This document shows, one piece after another, positions 46,663 to 60,800 of a DNA stretch of 64,000 nucleotides. Numbering within the stretch: position 1 is the stretch's first letter; each line of letters starts with the position of its first letter. Under the pieces are notes generated by a model. It searched no databases. It was given only the letters and a program-made list of their open reading frames with translations, and was not told where the DNA came from. The position numbers and the translations under genes are program-made. This DNA comes from Parus major (lineage: Eukaryota > Chordata > Aves > Passeriformes > Paridae): assembly GCF_001522545.3 (NCBI RefSeq), contig NC_031774.1, forward strand, positions 51,614,269 through 51,678,268, in the 5' to 3' direction.

Positions 46663-48690
46663 CTTCTTTAATGTTTGGATGTATTCTCTTGCTGCTGTTG
46701 TGGAACACTTGGGGAATAATTACAAATGCCCCTGCTGGGCACTTGTCTCACAAATACTGCTGTTGTGTAATCACTGCAGTTTTAATTGTATAGGGAAAGC
46801 ATCCAAGTGCTAAGTAGTTAATTGACTAAACTCCCCAATTTAAGCAACAAAAGCAAAAAAAAAAATCCACCAATATCTCCCCCTTCCCTGAACCAAGAAA
46901 ACACCAAAACACCCTAAACCTTAAAAGACATTTTGGTTTTAATCCCTTCAAATATTATGGTTATGAGAATTAAAGGTAGCTGTATTATGACAGAATTGTT
47001 TATTATTTTCCCCTTATTCCCTCTGGTTTTGCCACAAAGTACTATCCTCAAATTGTCCTGTGAAAAATGAAATAAAAAGTAGGCAGGAAGATGAGAGGAG
47101 GAGCAGCAGAGAAAATGCCAAGAGATCCCACCAAACTCTGCAGTTTATACCTTTCAGCCATGAATAGGAAGTCATGAGATGATTTGAGAGAACTTTCCTG
47201 TAGCTGTGTTTCTTTGCTGGGTTCTCTCAGCCCTCCCCTGATTGCATTTTGCACAGCCCTCAGAAAGACTGCAGTGCAGTAGTTGGCAAGGAGGGAATTA
47301 CTAGGAGGGAAAATCAAGCTGTGGTGGCTCCTCTTGCAGTGTGGTGTTGCTGAGATCTGCATTTTGGAGGAGATAATGAATGGCTACCTTTGGGTTTCCG
47401 ATTTGGAAGTCTGGAAGCTTGCAAAAAAAGGGATGTGGATAAGTTTTCCTTAAATGTCCTTAGAGTGTGCATGGCATGCTGGACAGCCACTAAGGTTATT
47501 GATGCAGTGGTTTGGGTTTTTTTTTTGATACAAAACACCTGCAGTTTCTGCCTAATACTTTGTTTTTAATCCTCTGTGCTCAGACAGTGGAGAAAAAGGT
47601 AAGGTACTTTTTGTTGACTAAAATATAAAGGATAATGGAAGTAATTTTTGTATGTTGTAGCATGCAACAATAACTGTGCTTGTTGGAAAGTAAAAGTTTG
47701 ATTGCCTTTTTTATTGCTTGTAATACAATGAAATTCTTTGTAATAATTTCCCTGAATTATCTAGTGTATTCAAGTTGAGAAATAGTGATGTGTACTTCAT
47801 TAGTATTAAAAGGGTTTTTTTTTTTATAGTCAGTTTCCACTTTGATTTTCCAATATAATATGGAAATATTTTCAAGATCAACTATTTTCAATTGTTCTGA
47901 GAATGTTCTTCTTTTTATGTTAATCTTAGGAGCTAAATCCCCAGTCCTTTTTATGTCTTACCAATATATTTGGTTTTTTTTTTCATGCCAGATTTTTAAG
48001 GGCATAGCACTGTCATAATGCTGCTGTTCAGCTGTGGAGTACACTTGTTTAGTAAGAATAAAACTTTGGAGGGACCTTAATTCTCTGTGGTTTAGAAGGG
48101 ATTGGTTGGTGTCTTGGGAGGGAAAGGAGAGGCTGAAAGTGCAAAACTCCCTGCACTAAATTTGGATTTATACCTAAGAATATGAAGAAGCAGTGGCCCA
48201 GGATCATTGATATCATTGGTGTCTGAAGTCAGTATGGGAGCTAAGAGTTTTAGGACTTCAGTTTTTTTGCTGAGTTAATATGTAAATGTTTAGTACAGAA
48301 ATTTGTACTACTTTCACAACATCTGTAGGTATAATGGGCTGACTCGTAATTTATATACTGCTTTGGTGGGGAAAGTGTACAGTTGTAGATCTCCTTTTTG
48401 TTTGAGTAAGCATTTACTCCTGGAGTTTTCTATCAATCTTAGTGCTGGGCTGTTTTTCCAGGCACTATGTTTGCAGAATGAACGAGATTGGGCTTTCATG
48501 GGCCTGTGTGTGTTTTGCCAGAATCTGTAACCACTCATTAACAGGTTACCTACTATGACTGTGGTCCAGACTAACATTGCAGCAGTAGCAGTAGCAAAAT
48601 AGCAGCAGTAGCCTTTCCTTTCCATTTCCTGAGGACCAAAGGTGAATTGTAGCACGTGACTAAGATCAAAACAATCAGAAAGCCACAAAC
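46663..48690 (+). other. Intron-like DNA
   Basis: No exon or repeat is recognised apart from T-run tracts near 47,515, 47,815 and 47,970. The frames at 47,048-47,362 and 48,314-48,724 (minus strand) have no motif or splice support. Confidence 0.45.
48579..48612. repeat. AGCAGT-type microsatellite
   Basis: Imperfect copies of GCAGTA/GCAGCA flank a short AAAAT interruption. It lies just upstream of the second CpG-rich block. Confidence 0.75.
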
Positions 48691-49150
48691 CCCCCCGTTT
48701 TATAGCCGTGGAAGCCTGTGGCATTCCTCCCGACTGGCTAAACGCTATCTCGGTCTCGTGTTACAAAGTCCCGCTCTGCTTCAGCTGGGGCCACGGGAGC
48801 GAAATCCCAGCTTGTGTAGGGCCAGGTAAGCGTTTCTGTGACGGTGTGACCTTCCGTAGCCAGCCGTGTGTCACTGCTGAGGCTGATCCATGTCCGCAGC
48901 GTCGTGTGCAGGAGGACAGCCGGAGCTGGGCCCTCGCTGCCGCCCGGGAACGCCGCTGCCCTGGCACCGCCGAACAGCCGCCCGGCCTGGCCACAGCGCG
49001 CTGCTGCACTCGGGCCTAGGTGGGTGCAAAGCTCGCCGGCAGGAGTCGAGCGGCTGAAATTCCTGTAAAATGTGCTTTGGCTCGCTATTGTCCGTGGCCA
49101 GGTGAGGGGAATGCTGCGTGCTCGCAAAAAGTTGGCCTCGACGTGTGTCG
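48690..49150 (+). promoter_or_regulatory. Second CpG-rich block, possible alternative promoter
   Basis: About 450 bp of GC-rich sequence with many CpGs interrupt AT-leaning intron-like DNA. Its left side has a perfect CACGTG E-box followed by AC (48,653-48,658) and a TATA-like TTTTATAG (48,698-48,705). Two good + strand donors follow: GCCAG|GTAAGC at 48,825/48,826 and GGCCAG|GTGAGG at 49,101/49,102. A start near 48,730 would give a first exon of about 95 nt. This arrangement fits an alternative promoter inside a long intron. It could also be the remnant of a GC-rich retrogene or LTR. The frames here are not supported as proteins. Confidence 0.42.
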
Positions 49151-52100
49151 TGGGGTGACTTTATGATACTTTATGGTACTGGTATCCCCAAGGATGAGAG
49201 AGGCTGTGGAGACTTCAGACTTTGTGTACTGGTGACCTGGGCATTGTGGTAGCATTTGTTGGACTTTAATGTCATGTTTAAGAGTGCACTTAGATGCAGA
49301 TTGATGAAGATTTGTATTAATTATGCTTTTGGACCATTTTCTTCTTTTTCTCTGCTTATAAAAATTCCAGGATCAAACAAACGTCCCCAAACTAAGTTGC
49401 TTATGTCTAATGACCTCTTGGAATATTGTCATGGGATGTTATTTTTTAAGAAGCACTCTGCAGAACACTTAATTATTTTCCTAGAATTGAGCTGGTGTTT
49501 TCAAATAGAATTTATCATACTTTCCAAGAAAATGACATTGTTTTGAAGATTTTTTTACAGTCTGTCATGACCCACAGTGTATCTGGGTGGAGAAGTTTTT
49601 GTGCTTGCTTTTGTGAAAGCAAGAAATATTATCTGTGATTTTAACTGTGCATGTTCTCCTTTAATGCTATTTCCTCAAGAGTCCTTTGTGAGCGATAGTG
49701 GAGGAGAAAACAATAGTTTAAAAATCACGTTGATATGTTTTGTGTAGTGTTCTTTGTTATTTATCTTACATTTAGGTTATTTTTAAAATTCATCATTAAG
49801 AATTAGTTTGGTCTAATGAAACTAATGGAGTACCTTGATAGATTCTGAAAAGCCTGTTACAGGGTTTTTGAATGAAGGTAATATAACTCGAACTTTTTCT
49901 TTCTTCAGGGCAAAGAAAGAAACCAGGCAGACTGTAGCAAAGCTCCCTTTATTGGCGAGAGTAAAGAGAACCCTGTCAGAGCATTGAGAAAGCCTATTCT
50001 TCTTTCTTCTCAAGCTGCGGATCAAATGAGATTCAAATAAAGCGGAGGAAATGTAAGCAATCAGAGTCTTCCAAATTTGGGGGAGGTGTGGGAAGAAGTG
50101 CACAGATTTGATCAAGAAAGCTGTTGCATGGATTCTGGGAATCAAGAGCTTTTATTTAAGCTAACAACTCAGTTTTCAATATTATCATCTCTTCAGTTGT
50201 CTGTGAAGGGGAACTGTTACATGAGAAGGAACATAGAATTTCCAGACTGATACAGAGTTTACCTATTAGCAGGTAATTAGTGAAGAGATTGGAAAGAGCA
50301 GTGAGAACAAAGTTTGGGAAAGAACTGCAAAGGATTTCAAGCATTTTGCTGTTTTGGCAGCATCTGTGGGAAAGAGTCCTTTAACCTGTTCTTAAGGCGA
50401 ACCTTTCCTAAAGGGTTAGATACTAAGAAAATGCATACATTTAATGGAATTGTGTTAGTACAGGTTTGGACACTCACCTTTAAACTTCTAATGCTTGTGA
50501 CTTGACTTGTTTCTTACCTGAAACTGTACTCACCTGTATGGCATGTTCTGTGGTGGCACTGCCACTGCTTTCTGTGGCTCTGATATGGTAAAATCCTTAC
50601 TTTCATTTTAATGTAAGGGTTTTTTTGGCTGCTGGGAGAATTCTCACATTTGTCAGACCTGATCATTGACAGCATTGAATAAACTCTGAAGGAGATTTAT
50701 TTGGAATTACAGTTTGATGTACTTTCTCTCAAAGGTTTCTTTTGCCTTGTGTTTGGGTGCATGACTGGACTGGGCTGTACTGAATCCAAACTTCATAAGC
50801 TTGCTAGGTACTGGTTAGGAGACAAATTGCTGCTACATTTTTTAAGGATATTGTAACTTTTTTTTTTCTTCTCCTAAAGCACGACTATTTGGGTAGAAGA
50901 GAGCATTTTACCTAAGCAGTCTTACTACTGCTGTGAAGTAGGTGCTTGGAAATCTGTTTTCCAATTCTAGTCGTGCACATAATATTTCCTTCTCTATGTC
51001 AAAAATATAATACAATATTCTGTGAGAATGAGCATTTATTTTGATGACTTTGGTCTGAATTTTCATGTGCAATCCTTCCAGCAATTCAACATTGCATTGC
51101 TGGTATGATGAAAAATAGATCTTTACAATATATTCTTTTGGCATCTGTGTTGTTGATTTTTGTGTTGTGCATCAAAGTAAAACATGAGTGTGGTAGTGGA
51201 GGGATTGATTGAAACTACTGGCCAAAACTGAGAAGATGAGGGAAAAAAAAGGGGCTATATAAAGGAAAATATGTGAGTACAAAAGGTTTGTACTGAGAGA
51301 GATGATCTCTTATGTGTCTGTTACATTCAGCTTAGGCCACTTAAAAATATTATCTGGAGATGGTTTTAAAAAGCTGGGTGATGACATATCATTAAAGATG
51401 TAAAATCTTCTTGTGGGAAGTGAGAGAAATTTAGGATTGTCCTCTCTCAGCTAAACTTAAGGTACCATAGATTTGCCTTAATTACAGCTGTTGCCAGCCC
51501 TCTCTGTGTTAGTGCCCTGATGAAGTCCCTTATTTCACTGAGACACAGAGGCTGTTTGGATTGATAACAAAACCCATCCTTGTTCCAAAATGTGATAGCC
51601 TTCACTGTAACTAATAACAGCTATCACCAGCACAGCTGTCAGTGAATAAGTATAACTCTGGTGCAGTCAATACCCTGGAGAATAAATTAGCAAAGTAGTA
51701 AGACCATATAAAGATAAAAATGCAGTATGAGTTTATGTATACCTAGTTTAATGATTTCTCTTTTCCCCCTGAATAACTGTCTTGAAAGATGGAAAATTGT
51801 TTTCAAAAGCACCAAGACAAAACCCACTTTTTGACACTATGATACTTGTCTAACCTGTGGAACTCCCTGTTCTGAGATACCACTAAGAATTTGCTGCTCA
51901 TGGCCTCAAAATAATTGCTTTTAAATTTAGCAGATGTATAGAAGAAATAGGAATCATGCTTAACAGAATCTTTGGAGCTACCTTCCCCCCCACTCTGTTT
52001 TTTTTTTCTCTTGCCTATCCACTAGTGTGTTGTAGATGCTGTATAATGATGGAAAAGAGTTCCAGGAACTGTTTTGATCCTGGCTTGATGGATCAACAGT

Positions 52101-55100
52101 ACAATATTTTTAATGTATTTTGTGACTTGAGAGATGCAGGTTTGTCAATATTATACCTAGTGTTTTCAGGTCCTAAAATTGCTTCTTAGGATAAGCATCA
52201 GTGTGCAGTTTAGTTGGAAAGTATTGTGTAAAACAAAAGAATTTCTTATGACACTAAGAAGTGTGGGTAAGTTACTTCTTTTTATTCAGACTTCCAGTAG
52301 GGTTTAGAATGGTGAAAAATCTTGGTAAAAGAGTCCAAAAATAGTACTTCCTACTGATGTAGAACACTTCAGGCCAGGGATGCTATAAAAGGTAAGTAGT
52401 GTTTTGCTTATTGTACAGTTTAGGGAGGAATAAAGTGATGAAGTCAAAATCATGCAGCAATTCTGTAGAATTGGTGGGGAAAAAAATCCAAACCACTGCT
52501 GTAATACTGGAAACTTCATTTCCTAGATACAAGTTATTTGCAAAAAGTGGGAATCAGCACTCTTTCCTCTGAAGACGATCCTTAGCAGTGGAAGATCCTA
52601 TAAGCTCTAATCATAGGACTTAAGCCCCTTGCTCTATCAGCGAGTGTCCTTTGCATACTTTTACATCTGGCATTTGCTCCAGTTGTAAATTATTCCTTTC
52701 ATTCTGCATATCTAGAATATGCCTATGTGAATCTTTATAACAAGCAAATAATTCTTTATGAGCATAAATTTTCCAAGGAATCTGAGTATTCTCATTTAGT
52801 TTCTAGTGTAACACCTGGAAGCTTTCAGGTTTGAATTTTCAAAAATAAAAAATAAAAATGCACGTTTAAAGGTTAGATTGCCATTAATACATTAAAGAGA
52901 ATTGCTTTATAAAGTATTTATTTGGTAGAAGTGAACATGATTTCATTAATATTAACTAAAGAAGCCCTCAGGCGATAAGCATGCGAAAAGAATTTTTGAC
53001 TAAAACTGTCAGCTTCATACTTGAAATCTGAGGACACATCTCTTTAAGGCCTTGTGGATGGTGTGGAATGCACCAGTTTTAATGTGTTTCTGAAGCAGCA
53101 GCAGTACAGTACAATTTTATCAGAAGTTTCTTTGAAAGGTTGTGATCGCTTGTATTAAACTTTCTTTGGCTGCGTAACAACGATAAACACTTGGTTCTGG
53201 GGTAGCCATGTGAAGTTCAGTCAGAAAAATTTATAAATTACTTTTACAACCTCCACATTAGGTATGTTGTAGAAGGATAACATCCTCATTGATTTTTGTT
53301 AGTTCTCTTAATCCAGTACAAGAGAAACCTTCAAAGAGACCTGGGGATTTTTGGTCCTTAGTAGTATCCTGTCCGACCCAGGGCTGTAGAGATGGCTTGT
53401 TCTCAAGATGTCCGTGATATCTATTGATCTAAAACCTCCAGAACTGCAGCTGATGTAAACCTGCAGGCAGCAAATAAAACGTTTAAGGTTGGCAAGATAA
53501 AATAATAACATACTTTAGCTGGCAAAGTAATCACAGAGAAGAGACAGAAACTAGAAGAAACTGTGAGAGAAATGAGGAAATTGCATGCAGGTTCCAGGTA
53601 AAAGAGTCTTTTAATGATATCTTAGAGTTGGAAAAATTGAATACTGTCATGCAGCAGCAGGCATTTGTGGACTTGGCTTCCAGTAGCACATTCTTAAAAT
53701 CAATTTACTAGTCAGTTTACTACAAGAGGAAGTAACGTGCTCCTTCCTTTCTTACATTGCTGGGAGACATGTTCTGTGAATCTAAATTTTCAGTTAGGGA
53801 AAACACAGTTTTCTCCATGAACACCTTAATAAAGGTAAGAAATGCTTTAGATAGCAGTGAATGTGAAGTTGTGATTATAAATACAATGAAAAGTCTGGGT
53901 AAAGGGTCTGTTTTTCTCCTGAAAACTCAATTTCAGTAGTACTTTTTTACTAGAGCTGTAGAAACTGGAATGTACTTTAGTATAACTAGGAATTCTAGCA
54001 CACATGGTTTAGAGGGTCTTTAATTTTTTAATTTTTTTTTTCTTCCAGGTTCTATTTACAAATGTGACTTGTTTTGTTTTTTTCATCTAATAGAAAAACC
54101 TTAACAGAACTCCCACATTTTTTCCTGAACTCCAAGGTGTTGATCTTAGATAATACAATCTAAACAGTGAAGTGTACAGTATAGATATTGAAATCACTGA
54201 AGTTAAACCTGCTGTTGCTTCATTAAATAAGTGGGCAGTGTTTTTCTTTTCCGCACATTCTGATAAATAATTAAATACAGGCAAATGAAAAGAGAGTTAC
54301 TTTTAGTCTCTTTTTTTCGCTTTCCTTCCTGAATAAGAAATAAGGGATTCAGACAAAGCTGAAGACATCATGTAGAATGGTGGAAAATTTCACTTGGGAT
54401 TAGCGAGAGGTTGAATTCTGTGCATGAATAAATCTCTTCCTTGCAGTTTAATGATCAATAAAATATTTTGATGATGTTACATGGTTGTGTTAATTTCTAG
54501 AGTTTGGTTAGTATTTAGGGCAGTGTAAAAAAAGTATTTCTTTCTTAACTGTGTTCATAGTAGGCCATGTTCACTGGTATAAAATGGAAGAGCAGGAAAT
54601 GTTTTATGAGAGTGAGTTAATTTCCATAGAAGACAGGTTAGATAGACTTTTTTGAGTTTTGGATGTAGGCTTAGGAAACCTACTTCAGTTACAGTGGAAA
54701 GAACTTCACGTGGAAGTGAGATACTGTGTTTTCATTTTCCTCGTAAGGTCATTCCTAGTTGCACAGCACTTCATTTCAGTGTTGAGTTCAAAAAGTGCCG
54801 AGCCATACTTGAAGTTGCATTCTTTTTCATTTAGAGGATTCCTCTAAGCTCTGCTGTGTTCAGAATTTCCTGGGAGGACTATTTTTGTTAAAGATGAGCT
54901 GCATTTAAAAATTAATTAAGTAGTATTTTGTAGGTATTCTTGAGAAGGCAGTTTTGCAGTAATTATTCATAATAAGCTTCTTGAAGTGCTTTTGGTTTTT
55001 TTCTTCTTATTTGCTGGTCTCTGACACCTTTGCCTTCACATACTTTCTTCTAATTGTAGATGAGGTAGTACCTGTCTTATGTTTTTACCTCTGCTGTGAT

Positions 55101-57499
55101 TTCAAGGCTGGATTCATTAAGAGACAGCACAGATGAACTCTGTCAGGAGTTGGCAATGCAGAAATACTCTTCATGCACTTGGCAGACAGCAGTGTACATA
55201 GGTGGACTCTGATTTGAGGATTATCTTCTGCTATTCTGATAGACTTGAAATTGTTACATTTGAAGCTGAGGATCTCTTTAACAGAAAGGAAAAGAATAGC
55301 ATTGATTGATACATCTTGGTTTAAGAACAAAGAAAAGGTTGAGGTAAATATTGGAATTAATTTTTGGTTCCTACTACTTGGTCATTTCAGAGATGAAGAG
55401 ACTTTGTCTTCAGCTGCTATAGTTTATAAGTTGTTCCTGATTATTCATGCAGCAGATTTTTCTTGAAGGCACACTTTGGGAGGAAAAGGAGACTAGACCA
55501 GGTCACTAGAGGATGAGACATCATTTTCTAGGGCTGTATACCAGGGTCAGGATGATTGGGACATGCTGTCTCCTTAACCCTTGTTGATCTTGCTGGGGTT
55601 TATCATGGCTGATTCAAATGTCTTGTTGCCCAGTCACAGCAGGCAGGAGTGGGAATCTTAGTGAGCAGTTGGGGTTTTTGTTTGGATACCACTTGTATCA
55701 TGTGAACCAAAGACTTGTGTGCTGTGCAGCAAAACTAAAGGAAGTGTTAGGCTTGCTGTAAAACAGGAATTGGAGGAAATCTGGATTGATGGAAATAGCT
55801 TTCTGTAAAAGCAGAGTACTCCTAATGCAAATATAAGCTGGTTTTTCCTAGTTCTCTCTTCAAAGCACATATAAAACCATTTTGAAAGAGGAAACTACCT
55901 TTAATTTCAAATATGATGATTTTCATGGCTTTTCTGGGAATATTTTATCTGAGTATATTTCTTCTGTGGAAGATAGAACTTCTCTTCTGTAAACAGAGCC
56001 AGAAGTTAAAAAAAATAAAAAATTCATAGTGTTCATCCACTTCCCCTCCCATAGGACTGTCATATGTATCTCAATCATGGACTTCCCCTAAACAGCAGAG
56101 GAAGAGATTAAAGTGTACTTTGTTCTGTGATCATCTGATAATCTTTTGATGTTTCCTGTTCTTTATCTGCTTCTACTAAAAGCCTTGTATAGAAATACAG
56201 ATCACAGCTGGGGGTTAACTTCATAGGTGAAATGCAATAGCTTTGTCTAGGGGTGCATGAGAGAAAAGAGGAAATGTACAGGAAGCTGAATTGGAATTGG
56301 AAATGCAGAAAAATACACATGGTGAGCTTGGACAGTATTTCTCTTATCTGTTGTCTTGTGACCCAGGCTTTCAAAGCTTAAGAGGTCTTTTGATTTCTAA
56401 AAGATGCTTTGATTTCTTGTACTTCAGATGACTTTATACTGTATTTTGGTAGCCCAGTGAGATTAGGAAGTAATTACTGAGAGCTGTAGATAGCAAGTGT
56501 AAGTCAAAATACAAACACTTTATTTTTATTGCTGCCTCAGGCTGAATCTTAAAGCTGTTTTGCCAGCCCATGTGTCATGACTCAAAGAGATGCTGTAAAC
56601 TTTAAAAAAAGTAAAAGTTGAACATAGTGTCACATAAAAATCAGCTTTTCTTAATGGCACTGACTTACTTTTTCTGCTGTCTCTTTTTAATAGATAAAAT
56701 TTAAGCCCTTTAAGAATTGTGGGGTTTTTTTCTCTCATGCAGTGAAATATATGTTAGACTATGTTAATTGTGTTCAGCATATTATTGGTAGTTACTGAAA
56801 GTGTCAGTCCCCGTCTTCTTGGGCATTCTGAACTTGGTTAATACTATGTTATTAGTAAAAAAACGTTTCTGTTCTAACCTCTTAGTGCTTATGTAATTAC
56901 TTTCCAAATCTGTCCATTAGAATCTCCACATTTGTTACACTGAGCAGGAGGGAGTGTATGTTAGAGCTTTTTCATGACAGCATAGTCCAGCAGACTTGTG
57001 AAATTGAGATCCCTTGTACAGGGGTGCTGTTTTATTTAATCCTCTCAGATGCTTCACATGGGTGTGTAGGGTCGTTTTTGAAAGAAATACAGCCAAGGAA
57101 ATTGATAAGTTAAAAGAATAAAACAATGTAAAACATAACTTACTGTTTATTTTCAGCTCTTCAGTCATCTTGCAAACTAGAAGATGGGAAATAGACAATG
57201 TTTGTGATTCAATGACACACATGGTTGTTCTTTTGCAAGAATATCATGATATCTTTTGATTATACTTCTGATTTTCAGGTCAGATTGCAAAAAAAAGGAA
57301 TAGCCTGTACCTTCCAAACCAAAAATAGTTTTCCTATTTGTTCAATAATTTCTACAGGCTCAAGCCTGTGGAGATTGTGGTGAAGTGTGGTTTAATTGCT
57401 TGAGATCATAGCAGTTCAAGTATCAGAACAGGCCTTTTTGCTGCCTAGAGAATCACATCATAATTGCTGCAATAAAAACTCCTCACACCCCTTACACTC
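49151..57499 (+). other. Long intron-like stretch
   Basis: No exon is supported over about 8.3 kb. G and T excess on the + strand continues. AT-rich, repeat-free stretches (for example 52,670-52,980) might be regulatory, with no further evidence. Confidence 0.45.
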
Positions 57500-57662
57500 C
57501 CTGTGCTGGGAGAAGCTGCTCAGAGAGGTTGCAGTTTCTTCACCCAGGTAGTTGTGAAAGCTCAGCAGTGGGCAGCCTGAGCTGACTTTGAAGATGGTCT
57601 CCTCTGAACAGGAGGTTGGACCTCCAGAGGTGCCTTCCAAGCTCAGCAGCTGGGATACTGCA
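57500..57662 (+). repeat. CR1 LINE 3' fragment
   Basis: A diverged + strand CR1 copy. It keeps 'agaagctgctcagagaggtt', 'gtgggcagcctgagctgac', 'gaacaggaggttgga' and 'cagaggtgccttccaa', in the correct order for the CR1 3' region, and ends near CAGCAGCTGGGATACTG. It is more diverged than the copy at 46.4 kb, so probably older. Confidence 0.85.
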
Positions 57663-57751
57663 TTGATGAGCGGCTGTGGAGAGCTTGCAAGTGGCAGAAG
57701 CTTCCTGTGTGGAGAATGCTTAGTGCACATCTTTTTCACATTTCTTTTCAG

Positions 57752-57892
57752 ATGTTTGCCCTACTTGCTTATATCCAAGCACTGATTTTTCCTGTTGGTC
57801 TTTATCTATTCTATGATATGCGTGATCTCCGGGTCTTCTTCACAGCAAGGAAAGCGTGTGCTTGTGAAATTGAAGGGCAAAGTTTAAAGTAG
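57752..57892 (+). CDS. Weak candidate exon after CR1
   Basis: A good acceptor (TTTTTCACATTTCTTTTCAG to 57,751) is followed by ATG and a 46-codon open frame to TAG at 57,892. The peptide begins with a hydrophobic, membrane-like stretch (MFALLAYIQALIFPVGLYLF) and then turns charged (DMRDLR). There is no clear donor, and no AATAAA close by to make it a last exon. Alternative: a chance frame. Confidence 0.13.
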   Translation: MFALLAYIQALIFPVGLYLFYDMRDLRVFFTARKACACEIEGQSLK

Positions 57893-60800
57893 TTAAAATA
57901 GCCTATTTATTTTAGCACAGAGAAAAAGAAGTTTTAAATATCAGTGCTGCTTTCATTTCTGTACAGGAATTAGACTTAGTATTTGAGTGTTAATATAAAA
58001 AAAGTGAGAAGTGGTCTCATATTTCTCACTGTGTAAAGTTGTATCAGCATTGGTGACTTAGCAATCCTTCCTTACCCTCCTCAGAATATTCTCTCAGAGC
58101 ATGTCCTGGAAATCCCTAAACCTATGGTTAGTTGGTCCTATATGTATATCCTCAAGAGAAATAGTAGATAGCATTTCAAGCATGGAAAATGCATGCAGGT
58201 AAAAAAAAAATAAAATATTTCCCCTGTGCAAACAAGAGGAGTGGATGTGCCAAGACCTCTGACCTCACACAAAACAAATTTGATGGATGATCATCTGCTT
58301 TCAAACCTGCCACTCCAGTGCTGCCTCAGTCATGGCCTGAGTCCTTATTTTGAGTGATTCAAGCCATTTGCATTTTATTTATCTGTTGTTCAGTGCCCCT
58401 GCCCAGACTCAGCAGTGGGCTTTTGCCAGAAGGCCAGGCTGAGGTGTGGTGGATGTTGGGAATGATATTCTGCAGTGGGACCCTTTCATGCTTGAGAGCT
58501 CCAGAGTCAAGATTCCCACAGCAGCCTCCCTGCTCAGCCTTATTTTAATCATTTTTGACATGTGTGCCCTGAGTAAACTGATAATATATTGTCACCGATA
58601 TACTGCTTTCAGCTTGCATTACTGCTTTAACAAGACATCAGAGTATGCCAATATGTGTTGCATATTACAATAGCACTTGGGAGCAGAACCAACTCATAAG
58701 ACTTGTCTGAAAATGGTGAAAGAAAGATGGACATTCTTTTCAGTATGTGCTAGGAATTTATTAGATGCTATAAAATGCTGAAATATAAGAGGAAAAGTTC
58801 AGATTGCTTTAATAATTTAATTTTAAGATAAAGGTTTCTGTGTGCTAACTTGAAGCAATAATTCTTGGTGATAGAAAGCAAGTGAGCTGGAAAGACTGAC
58901 GATCTGGAAATACCTCTCCTGGTTATCTGTCTCTGAGGATATCTGTGGAGTATAGAAGAAGATTCTGTGAAGAGCAGTGAAACTGGTGAAGTCTGTTTTC
59001 CTACTAATTGTGTTCTACATCCCTTTTCTTACCCCTGCTCCCCACTCCTCAGAAAAAAAACAACAAACCCAACCCAAAGAAAAAAGGATTCAAATAACAA
59101 AAACACTCTAAATCTCCAGTTCAGCCCTGCTTTTATGGTATGGGAGGAGACTAAGGCCATGAAGCTTGGTGGGACAAGAGGGAGCAGGTGTTCTTGGCTG
59201 GTTTGTATCTGTCTGGACACTGTCACACCATGGTGGTGCACTTCTATAGCCTCTTGCTCTCTGGGACACTACATTAAGTTTCTCTTTCTGTTCCCCTCAT
59301 AGCTGTTCATTTTCATGAAAACTGCCCAGTTGTTTCCCATGTGGTTTTGGGAGGCTGAGAGGAGGGACAGCAGAATCACAAGCTCTTATATAATTAAAAG
59401 CTTACATTGAAAAATTATACCCCAGGCTACCCCAAAAAAATGACCTAGTTAGGATGAGATGCTGAAGTTTGTGTGCTTTTACACATTTTAGATACAAAAT
59501 TTTTTTGAAGAGGAAAGGTTACTTTTCTGCTCTGATCTTAAGCTCCCTGTCCCACTTTAGGTTTCTCTTTCAGAGCTTAATTTAGATATTGTGCATGAAG
59601 TGCTGTTCTGTTTGAGGAACTCCTCAGTGCAAATTGTAATTTGATCAAAAAGCTTCACTGTCCTGTAGTAATAACCAAATTAAACCGTGTCATGCATTAT
59701 TCTCTTCTAAGGTACTGTAATGAAAACATTTATTTCTAATAGCTTTTTGCTCTTTTTGAATTTTAAATCTGTGGCAAAAGCTTACTTCATATTGTCAATA
59801 TAGTGAAACTGTCTTCATGCAGATCTTTCTAGGCTCCGTCCATGGTGCCTAGTGAAATCAAATTTTTAGGAGTGTTTTAGATTTATATAATTTTTTTTTC
59901 TGTTTTCCTTAGGATGCAAATTTATTTTGAATTTTTATGGAAGCTTTATTGTATTTCTATGTACAAACTGCCTTTATTCCCAAAGAGCAAATCATAAAGA
60001 TGTGTGGTAATACAGAACATGAGTGCAGATTTTTAAGATGTTTGCTCTTTGTGCAGTGAGAACAACTCATTATTTGCTTACCTACTTGGAACCCTTTTGC
60101 TTAAATGAGGAAAGAGCAAATGCCTTTCGTTTGGGAATTCCCGTGCTTCCTAATTCTCGGAACAACTTTGTGAGTAAACTCACTTTTGCTTCCAGTTTCT
60201 AGGTCTCTGTACTGATTTTAGTATTAAGCACCAACAGATTGTTCTGACCTTCAGTGCAGTATATACAGCTTGAAGTGTCAGCTGAGGTTGGGCCTCAGTT
60301 GCTTGAACAGCACCTGTATTGAACAGGATTAGTGACAAGGCTGGAGCAAGCCAGTGTCACAGTGTCCCCTGTCTGATGGCCACAACAGGGTCCACTCAGG
60401 TGTGAGTGTTAGCAAATGCTGGCTGCAGGGGATGTGCCTGAAAGACAAGCCACAGTGGGCAGAACCAACCTTGGTGACTGTGCCTCTTTTTTTCTTTAAA
60501 TGCTTATCTGTCCTGAAAAGTGATTGTCCAAGGTTTAACAGTTTTAAAAGACATCTAAAAGTCATACTTTTATTATGACAATTTTTTCCCACAGATAAGA
60601 AACTGGTGTGTAAGAACTAGCTGGTGATTAATTGGGCATTAAGATTTAGATTGCTGAACAAGAACCAGAGTCTTAGGCTGGATGCCATGCCTTTAGGAGT
60701 CAGAGGCCCCCACCAGAACTAGCCCATCTTGAATGCCATAGCTAGGCTCCTCTCCCCGCTCTTTGGGGTATGTTAACTTCACTGCCATAAGAACAGAGTA

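Noticed and set aside
48314..48724. 136-codon minus-strand frame
   Set aside because: It overlaps a microsatellite and the edge of the second CpG block. No recognisable domain and no start-site context.
48708..49019. 103-codon + strand frame in the second CpG-rich block
   Set aside because: It crosses a strong splice donor at 48,825 and is explained by GC content. No domain is visible.
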